DNA of 64,000 nt, taken from contig CAWDUJ010000003.1 of assembly GCA_963805455.1 (NCBI GenBank), forward strand, positions 62,001 through 126,000, read 5' to 3'. The stretch is from VRUE01 sp963805455. GTDB taxonomy: Bacteria > Actinomycetota > Thermoleophilia > Solirubrobacterales > 70-9. The number at the start of each line of letters is the position of its first letter. Position 1 is the first letter of the stretch. The notes below the pieces were generated by a model. That model made no database searches. It was not told the DNA's origin and worked only from the letters and a program-made list of their open reading frames with translations. This document shows positions 56,019 to 64,000 of this stretch, one piece after another. Both the position numbers and the translations under genes were made by a program.

Positions 56019-57242
56019 TCAGATTCGGCCGGCGGCCTGGCGCTGCTGGCGGGCGATCGCGTCGACGATCACGGCCAGCAGGAGGACGCCGCCGGTGACC
56101 ATGAACTTGACCGCCGAGGAGAGCGCCAGCAGGTCCATCCCGTTGGAGATCGAGCCGATGACGAGCGCGCCGACAAGTGCCGTCCAGACGGCGCCCCGCC
56201 CACCGAAGAGGCTGGTCCCGGCGATGACCGGGCCCGCGATCGCCAGCAGCAGCAGTTCGCTCCCGCCGGAGGACTGATTGACGGCGAGGAGCCGCGAGGC
56301 GGCCATGATGCCGCCGATCGCCGCCATCGTCCCCGACATCGCGAAGACGATGATTCGAATCTTTTCGATCCCGATGCCGGCTCGCCTCGCCGCCTCGACG
56401 TTGCCACCGACGGCGAAGACATGGCGCCCGAATCGGGTCTGCTTGGCGAGGTATTCCATCCCGACCACGAAGCCGACCAGGATCAGCAGCGCGAGCGGCA
56501 CGCCGCGGTCGGAGTTGAGGACGGCGACGACGATGATTGTCGCTGCGGCCACCAGGCCGAAGCGGAGTGCGAGCGTGAGGATGCCCTCGCTTTCCAGATT
56601 GGCGGCCAGCCGCCGCCGGTGTCTCAAGAGCGTCAACGCGCCGTAGCCGACGATCACGATCGCCGCCATGACCCAGCCGGCCGCGTCCGAGTAGAAGGTG
56701 TTGGCAAGGCCGGTGATCTTGGGATCGGTCAGGTTGATCGACCCCGTCGACCCGAGCACCTGTAACAGCGCACCCTGCCAGGCCAATAACCCGGCCAGGG
56801 TGACGACGAACGATGGGACCCCGAAACGACTGAAGAGGAAGCCCTGGAGGGCGCCGATCCCCATGCCCACGAAGATGCCCGCGGCGATCGCAAGGTAGGG
56901 GTTCCAGCCGTGCTGGGCGTTCAGGACCGCCATGCAGGCCGCGGCCAGGCCGCTGACCGCCCCGACCGAGAGGTCGATCTCGCCGAGCAGCAGCACGAAG
57001 ACGATTCCGATCGAGATCAGTCCGACGGCCGTGATCTGGAGCATCAGGTTGGTCAGGTTCTCGGCCGAGAGGAAGCGATCGTTCTGGGACTGGAAGATGA
57101 TCCAGATCACCGCCAGGCCGATCACGACCCGCAGCGAGGCGAGGTCGCCCTGGATGAAGCGCCGGAGCGTCTCCTGGGTCGTCGCTTTGACCGCGCCGGC
57201 ATCTCGCTCGGAACTCGGTGCCCCGCCTGCTGCTGCGCTCAC
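56019..57242 (-). CDS. Sugar ABC transporter permease, XylH-like
   Basis: A 407-residue inner-membrane permease with about 10-12 helices. Diagnostic parts are LLGEIDLSVGAVSGLAAA, GVPSFVVTLAGLLAWQG, QTRFGRHVFAVGGNVEAARR and GTMAAIGGIMAASR, the BPD_transp_2 family of ribose/xylose/fructose importers. The long form with an extra N-terminal helix fits XylH. GTG 57242 overlaps the ATPase stop (GTGA). It works with the ATPase and binding protein upstream. Confidence 0.9.
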   Translation of the reverse strand: MSAAAGGAPSSERDAGAVKATTQETLRRFIQGDLASLRVVIGLAVIWIIFQSQNDRFLSAENLTNLMLQITAVGLISIGIVFVLLLGEIDLSVGAVSGLAAACMAVLNAQHGWNPYLAIAAGIFVGMGIGALQGFLFSRFGVPSFVVTLAGLLAWQGALLQVLGSTGSINLTDPKITGLANTFYSDAAGWVMAAIVIVGYGALTLLRHRRRLAANLESEGILTLALRFGLVAAATIIVVAVLNSDRGVPLALLILVGFVVGMEYLAKQTRFGRHVFAVGGNVEAARRAGIGIEKIRIIVFAMSGTMAAIGGIMAASRLLAVNQSSGGSELLLLAIAGPVIAGTSLFGGRGAVWTALVGALVIGSISNGMDLLALSSAVKFMVTGGVLLLAVIVDAIARQQRQAAGRI

Positions 57243-58060
57243 CCTTCTCCCTCCTCCTCGATCTGCTCGACCCGCTCCTCGGCATCGACGGCCGCCTCGT
57301 CACCGTTGCCACCCAGGCCCGTGATCGCCGAGACGACATGCTCCTCGGTGGTGTGCTCGGCTGCGAAGTTGCCCGCGATCCTGCCGAGGCGGAGCACAAC
57401 GATCCGGTCGGCGATGTCGAAGACGTTGGCGAGGTTGTGGCTGATCACGACAACTCCCAGGTCCCGCTCCCGCAGTTTCCGGATCAGGTCCAGGACCTGT
57501 TTCGTCTGCGGCACGCCGAGCGCGGCCGTCGGCTCGTCGAGCAGCACCACCTTGGGCTCACCGAGCAGCGAGCGAGCCACCGCCACCTGCTGGCGCTGGC
57601 CTCCGGAGAGGGTCCCGACCTCGCTGCGGAGGCTCGGAATCGTCACCGCCAGCCCCGAGAACAGCTCCCCGGCGCGGTGCTCCATGGTCGCCTCGTCCAA
57701 CTGGAACGTCACATGGCCGAGGCCGGAGGAGATCGTCTCCCTCCCGAGGAAGAGGTTCGCGACCACGTCGAGGTTGTCGCACAGCGCCAGGTCCTGGTAG
57801 ACGGTGGCGATGCCGAGCGCGGTCGCGTCCTGGGGCCGGTGGATCGAGACCGGTTTCCCGTCGAACCGAATCTCCCCCGAATCGATCGAGTGGATCCCCG
57901 CTATCGACTTGACGAGGGTCGACTTGCCTGCGCCGTTATCACCGACGAGGCCGATCACCTCTCCCGCGTGGACCTCGAAGTCGACCCGGTCCAGAGCCTG
58001 GACCGGGCCGAAGCGCTTGCTTGCACCATCTAATTCGAGCAGAGCGCCGTTCGAGGTCAT
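57239..58060 (-). CDS. Sugar ABC transporter ATPase (single nucleotide-binding domain)
   Basis: A 273-residue ATPase with Walker A GLVGDNGAGKST, Q-loop YQDLALCDNL, signature LSGGQRQQ, Walker B VVLLDEPTAALG and switch His VISHNLANVF. Most ribose/xylose importers use a double-domain ATPase of about 500 residues; this one has a single domain like FrcA, so it must act as a homodimer. The C-terminus is Glu-rich. ATG 58060 is 16 nt after the binding-protein gene's stop. Confidence 0.92.
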   Translation of the reverse strand: MTSNGALLELDGASKRFGPVQALDRVDFEVHAGEVIGLVGDNGAGKSTLVKSIAGIHSIDSGEIRFDGKPVSIHRPQDATALGIATVYQDLALCDNLDVVANLFLGRETISSGLGHVTFQLDEATMEHRAGELFSGLAVTIPSLRSEVGTLSGGQRQQVAVARSLLGEPKVVLLDEPTAALGVPQTKQVLDLIRKLRERDLGVVVISHNLANVFDIADRIVVLRLGRIAGNFAAEHTTEEHVVSAITGLGGNGDEAAVDAEERVEQIEEEGEG

Positions 58061-58076
58061 CTACGTCGCTTGACGG

Positions 58077-59168
58077 CTACGAGATCCCCAGTTCTTTGCA
58101 GTCCGAGGCGTATGGCCCGGTGCAGAGTTCACCCGGGGTGATGAATTCGTCTTTGATCACCGTGTCCTTGACGTTGTCCTTGGTCACCGCGACCGGTTCG
58201 AGCAGCACCGACGGAACTTCGGTTTTGCCGTTGTCGATTTCTTCGGTGACTTCGACCGTCGGTTCTTCGCCTTCCGCCAACGCCACGGCGATTTCCGCGG
58301 CGGCCTGGGTCTCGAGGGCCGTCGCCTTGTAGACGGTCATGTACTGCTGGCCGGCGATGATCCGCTGCACGCCCGGGACCGTCGCGTCCTGACCGGTGCT
58401 GGGCTTTTCGGCAGGGTTGATCCCGGCACTCTTCATCGCCGCGATCGAGCCTGCTGCCATTTCGTCGTTGGCCCCGTAGACGCCTTCGAAACCGTTCTTC
58501 CCGAGAGCGGTGATCGCCTGCTGCATCTCGTTCTGAGCGTTCGTCGCCGACCATTCGGGCGTGTCGTACTCCTTGGCGATCTGCACGCCGGCTTTGTCGA
58601 ATCCGGTGTGCGCGCCCGCTTTGAACAGAGCAGCGTTGCTGTCCGCGGGGTCACCGTTGATCATCACGATCGGCCCCGTCGGCGCGCCGTCTTCTTTCAG
58701 TTTTTCCGAAAGCGATTCGGCCTGCAGTTCGCCGACGTGTTCATTGTCGAAGGAGACGTACCAATCCACTTCGGAGTTTTCGATCAGTCGATCGTAGGAG
58801 AGCACCGGAACTTCCTGTGCATTTGCCTTTTCGACGATCGCGGCCGCCGATTTGGCGTCGACCGGGTCGAGGACCAGAACTTCGGCGCCCTGGGTCAGGG
58901 CCGCTTCCGCCTGGCTCTGCTGTTTGGAGGCGTCCTCATTCGCGTTGTTGTAGAGGACTTCGCAGTCTTCACATTCTTCTTCGACCTTTTCTTCGAATTC
59001 GGGGCGGTCATGCGCTTCGTATCGCGGCGTTTCGTTCTCGGGTAGGAGGAGCGCGATCTTCGCACCGCCACCACCGCTGCTGCTTCCGCATCCAGCCACG
59101 ACGAGTCCTGCGAGTAACAAGAGCCCGGCAAGCAATAGAGAGATACGCCTCAACCCGAGAGTGAACAT
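58077..59168 (-). CDS. Sugar-binding lipoprotein, xylose-type
   Basis: 363 residues; lipoprotein signal ending GLVVAGC (Cys about 27). It is a periplasmic-binding-protein fold of the ribose/xylose group: KIALLLPENETPRYEAHDRP, VLVLDPVDAKSAAAIVEKA, LSYDRLIENSEVDWYVSFDN (very XylF-like), MINGDPADSNAALFK and STGQDATVPGVQRIIAGQQ. The GELCTGPYASDCKE end may form a disulfide. AGGAG lies 10 nt before the ATG, a conventional start. Glu is nearly always GAA here, unlike its two cytosolic partners. Confidence 0.92.
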   Translation of the reverse strand: MFTLGLRRISLLLAGLLLLAGLVVAGCGSSSGGGGAKIALLLPENETPRYEAHDRPEFEEKVEEECEDCEVLYNNANEDASKQQSQAEAALTQGAEVLVLDPVDAKSAAAIVEKANAQEVPVLSYDRLIENSEVDWYVSFDNEHVGELQAESLSEKLKEDGAPTGPIVMINGDPADSNAALFKAGAHTGFDKAGVQIAKEYDTPEWSATNAQNEMQQAITALGKNGFEGVYGANDEMAAGSIAAMKSAGINPAEKPSTGQDATVPGVQRIIAGQQYMTVYKATALETQAAAEIAVALAEGEEPTVEVTEEIDNGKTEVPSVLLEPVAVTKDNVKDTVIKDEFITPGELCTGPYASDCKELGIS

Positions 59169-59249
59169 CTATGGATCTCCTTTCGAAAGTTCCTGCCCCT
59201 GCGCCCACCGTACCCCGCGCGGAGACTTTTATGCAACCCGCGCAGACAA

Positions 59250-62126
<2,877 letters not shown>

Positions 62127-62133
62127 TGGGACG

Positions 62134-62139
62134 ATTCTA
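62134..62139 (-). promoter_or_regulatory. TAGAAT -10 box before uvrA
   Basis: TAGAAT on the minus strand ends 7 nt before the uvrA GTG, giving a leaderless spacing and rejecting longer upstream starts. No LexA/SOS-like palindrome was noticed next to it. Confidence 0.6.
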
Positions 62140-62201
62140 CGCAGGCGAACAGATGTTCCCGTGAGCCTTCCGCTCCAGTCCTCAGTGGGGCGAATCCTGA
62201 C

Positions 62202-62244
62202 GCGAACGCACTTTGTCCCGCTATGCGGGAAGAAATGCGTTCGC
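62202..62244. promoter_or_regulatory. Nested inverted repeat over the start of the AbiEi-like gene
   Basis: Outer arms GCGAACGCA (62202-62210) and TGCGTTCGC (62236-62244) enclose an inner hairpin CCCGC-TAT-GCGGG (62217-62229). The ATG at 62223 sits in the inner loop, and a second ATG at 62235 abuts the right outer arm. It could be an operator for autoregulation or an RNA hairpin controlling initiation. Confidence 0.5.
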
Positions 62245-63143
62245 ACTCCGAGATCGCGCGCCTTGCTCGCAGCCAGCACGGAGTTGTCTCCCGTCGTCAG
62301 CTGCTGGCCCTCGGATACTCGGGGAGCGCGATCGGCCGTATGACCGGCGCCCGCGTTCTCCATCCCCTCCACCGCGGCGCCTACGCCGTCGGCCACACGC
62401 GGCTCTCGGACCACGGTCGCTGCCTCGCCGCGGTACTCGCCTGCGGTTCCGGGGCTCTGCTCAGCCATCTCGGGGCGGCATGGCTTTGGGGCCTCTGGCG
62501 CTCGGCTCCGCGACGGTTCGACATCACTGTTCCGACGCGCGGCCACGGACGAAAGTCAATCCGGGTCCATCACGCCCCGGCCATCGAGGGCGAGGACCGC
62601 AGAATCAAGGACGGCATACCCGTCACCGCACTCCCGCGGACCCTGATCGACCTTGCCCAGGCGGCGCCCCGCCGCCTACCGCGGGCGATCGAACGCGCGG
62701 AGCAGCTGGAGATGTTCGACCTGACCGAGGTCGAACGGATGCTGAGGCGCTGCGGTGGCCACCATGGACGCGGGGCACTCGTCGCGGCGATCGCCGAATA
62801 TCGCAAGCCGGCCTTCACGCGCTCAGGGCTCGAGCGCCGATTCCTCGCACTTGTGCACGAAGCGGGCCTTCCGCGACCGTCGGCGAACACCTTCGTCGCC
62901 GGTTTCGAGATTGATGCGTACTGGGAGGCCGAGCGATTCGGGGTCGAACTCGACACCTATGACTTCCACGGCGGCCGGGTCGCCTTCGAGAGCGACAGGC
63001 TGCGCCAGGAGGACCTGAAGTTGGCCGGGATCGAGATCGTCCGGATCACCGGGCGGCGGCTGGACCTGGAACCGCAGGTGGTTATCGATCGACTGGGACA
63101 GCTCCTCGCCAACAGGGGTCGCGAGCGTGGCGACCCTCAGTAG
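62223..63143 (+). CDS. AbiEi-antitoxin-like domain plus DUF559 endonuclease-like protein
   Basis: 306 residues. The N-terminal region (IARLARSQHGVVSRRQLLAL, then HPLHRGAYAVGH) is the winged-helix AbiEi_4-type domain; the middle has IPVTALPRTLIDLA. The C-terminal region (RSGLERRFLALVHEAGLPRP, FEIDAYWEAERFGVELDTYD) resembles DUF559, a Vsr-like PD-(D/E)xK fold with Glu, Asp and Glu-Leu-Asp in place. Such proteins are abundant in actinobacteria and their function is unsettled. No AbiEii-type toxin is adjacent. The ATG at 62223 or 62235 may be used. It ends 7 nt inside the convergent thioredoxin-like gene. Confidence 0.8.
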   Translation: MREEMRSHSEIARLARSQHGVVSRRQLLALGYSGSAIGRMTGARVLHPLHRGAYAVGHTRLSDHGRCLAAVLACGSGALLSHLGAAWLWGLWRSAPRRFDITVPTRGHGRKSIRVHHAPAIEGEDRRIKDGIPVTALPRTLIDLAQAAPRRLPRAIERAEQLEMFDLTEVERMLRRCGGHHGRGALVAAIAEYRKPAFTRSGLERRFLALVHEAGLPRPSANTFVAGFEIDAYWEAERFGVELDTYDFHGGRVAFESDRLRQEDLKLAGIEIVRITGRRLDLEPQVVIDRLGQLLANRGRERGDPQ

Positions 63144-63874
63144 AGTGCGGTCGCCAGGCGGCGCCGGTACTCGCGCGCCGTGGGATCGGCCTGGTCGCCT
63201 TCGCTGAGGATTCCGACCACGGCGCGGCGGAGGTCCTCGCGGGTCTCGCCGTCTGCTTCGCCGATCGCCTCCAGGAGGCCCTCGAGGGCGACGTCGCGCT
63301 CACCCCGGTCGAGGGCCTCGAACGCCTCGCCGGCGACGCCCGCGCCTGCCAGGCGGATCCTCGCCGTGATCCCGTCGGCGGCGAAGTCCCCTTCGTGGGG
63401 CTCGACCGCGGCCAGGGCCTCTTCCTCGGCGCCGCGCTCGAGCCGCGCCCGCGCCAGCGCGACGGCGATGTCGGCCCGCCGCGGCTCGAGCTCGGAGGCC
63501 TCGCGCAGGGACAGCTCGTCGCCCGCAGCGAGGAGCTCGTCGGCCCGCGACGGAACCAGCGAGTCGAAGAACTCTTCGACTCGCGCCTTCGGCACGGCGC
63601 CGACGAATTCGGAGGCGATCTCTCCGTCGCGAAAGGCCTTCACCGCGGGTATGCCCTGGACCCGGTAGCGGGCGGAGATCGACTGATTCGAGTCGACGTC
63701 AACCTTGGCGAGGACGATCTGGCCGCCGCGTGAGGCCTCGGCGGCCTCGAGCGCCGGGGTCAGGGTCCGGCACGGCCCGCACCACTCGGCCCAGAAGTCG
63801 ACGACCACGGGGACCGTCCTCGAGCGCTCGATCACGTCGCGCTCGAAGGTCGCTTCGGTTACGTCAATCGCCAT
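63137..63874 (-). CDS. Thioredoxin-TPR chaperedoxin (CnoX/YbbN-like)
   Basis: A 245-residue protein: an N-terminal thioredoxin domain with active site WCGPC in FWAEWCGPCRTLTP and cis-Pro in VQGIPAVKAF, followed by helical repeats of the TPR type (residues about 115-245) ending DPTAREYRRRLATALY. This is the CnoX/YbbN arrangement, a holdase working with GroEL or DnaK under oxidative stress. Unlike E. coli CnoX it keeps a full CGPC motif. ATG 63874 lies 6 nt after a TAATCT box, which adjoins the terminator of the upstream gene. Confidence 0.92.
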   Translation of the reverse strand: MAIDVTEATFERDVIERSRTVPVVVDFWAEWCGPCRTLTPALEAAEASRGGQIVLAKVDVDSNQSISARYRVQGIPAVKAFRDGEIASEFVGAVPKARVEEFFDSLVPSRADELLAAGDELSLREASELEPRRADIAVALARARLERGAEEEALAAVEPHEGDFAADGITARIRLAGAGVAGEAFEALDRGERDVALEGLLEAIGEADGETREDLRRAVVGILSEGDQADPTAREYRRRLATALY

Positions 63875-63880
63875 CGCCTC

Positions 63881-63886
63881 AGATTA
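63881..63886 (-). promoter_or_regulatory. TAATCT -10 box before the CnoX-like gene
   Basis: TAATCT on the minus strand ends 6 nt before the ATG at 63874. It begins within the T-run of the preceding terminator, so termination and initiation signals overlap. Confidence 0.6.
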
Positions 63887-63923
63887 AAAGACGAGCGCCG
63901 CGGCCCTGGGCCGCGGCGCTCGT
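63886..63923 (-). terminator. Intrinsic terminator after the edge gene
   Basis: On the minus strand a 16-bp perfect stem (ACGAGCGCCGCGGCCC and its complement, 63891-63923, very small loop) is followed directly by CTTTTA. It lies 23 nt after the TAA of the truncated gene at the window edge. This is the only classical hairpin-plus-T-run terminator seen in the window. Confidence 0.85.
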
Positions 63924-63946
63924 CGATCGGGTGTGCGGGCGCCTGC

Positions 63947-64000
63947 TTACGCCCGCGCGGGGTCAACCTCCGGCTCGGTGCCGCCGAACCTCGGCAGCCA
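63947..64000 (-). CDS. C-terminal fragment of an unidentified protein
   Basis: The minus strand entering from the edge reads WLPRFGGTEPEVDPARA and then TAA (63947-63949), followed by an intrinsic terminator. Only 17 residues are visible, too few to identify the protein. The terminator supports this as a real gene end. Confidence 0.5.
   Translation of the reverse strand, partial: WLPRFGGTEPEVDPARA

Overview
The window is 64 kb of GC-rich, gene-dense DNA with short intergenic gaps. Many neighbours overlap stop-to-start (ATGA, GTGA, TTGA, TGATG), and GTG and TTG starts are common. Gene content points to an actinobacterium: MurT/GatD peptidoglycan amidation, a VKOR/DsbA pair, PASTA and RTX secreted proteins, and leaderless TANNNT promoters. 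The class Thermoleophilia (Solirubrobacterales-like) is the best guess, but that is inference from overall content and no rRNA gene is present to confirm it.

Layout. 1-4 kb: an epimerase fragment, hflX, dut and an RTX repeat protein. 4-8.6 kb: gatD, a methyltransferase, a 34-codon mini-gene, murT, a lipid kinase and a second methyltransferase. 8.6-12.3 kb: a secreted-protein folding and redox set (cyclophilin, peroxiredoxin, hydrolase, VKOR, DsbA-like). 12.4-15.2 kb: a methyltransferase, an SDR and a thiolase behind a palindromic operator-like site. 15.2-23.5 kb: a complete but rearranged Kdp potassium system (kinase half of KdpD, KdpE, two small membrane peptides, KdpA, KdpC, KdpB, sensor half of KdpD, a Usp protein). 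23.5-33.4 kb: an FUSC-like protein, CcdA, an unusual LeuRS, secreted proteins, GtrA and a heterodimeric ABC exporter. 33.4-42.3 kb: a lipoprotein, tRNA-Gln(CTG), an FAD oxidoreductase, two TrkA-like proteins, two APC permeases with Usp tails and an FMN dehydrogenase. 42.3-51.2 kb: a cupredoxin, a proton pyrophosphatase, a YbdK-type ligase, Rex, a glutaredoxin, tsaD-rimI-tsaB-tsaE, a uracil-DNA glycosylase and an FmdB-type protein. 51.2-59.2 kb: pantothenate genes (panC, panD, panB), a ROK kinase and a xylose-type ABC transporter. 59.2-64 kb: uvrA, an AbiEi/DUF559-like protein and a CnoX-like thioredoxin.

The most unusual structure is a family of tiny coupled ORFs of about 72 nt (23 codons) lying exactly between operon neighbours or directly ahead of a gene. 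Each intact copy ends in a TGA that overlaps the next gene's start codon, and most begin on the previous gene's stop. Related copies sit before the epimerase, cyclophilin, DsbA, kdpC, the second ABC half, trkA and panB. Four copies have exactly the same length, and two sequence subtypes keep that length through compensating indels, so the open frame or its coupling function looks selected. A second dispersed repeat is an 84-bp imperfect palindrome with compensatory base-pair changes between two copies (5.5 kb and 48.2 kb). At 5.5 kb it forms part of a 34-codon mini-gene and the N-terminus of a methyltransferase.

A TANNNT box (often TAGGCT) lies 6-10 nt before many first-gene start codons, as expected for leaderless transcripts. 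Two of these boxes lie before mini-ORFs, which suggests that the mini-ORFs are translated. Seven genes carry eight single-base frameshifts, mostly in or beside short C or G runs and mostly between 17.7 and 29.2 kb. Assembly error is the simplest explanation, and these genes should be read as interrupted rather than dead.
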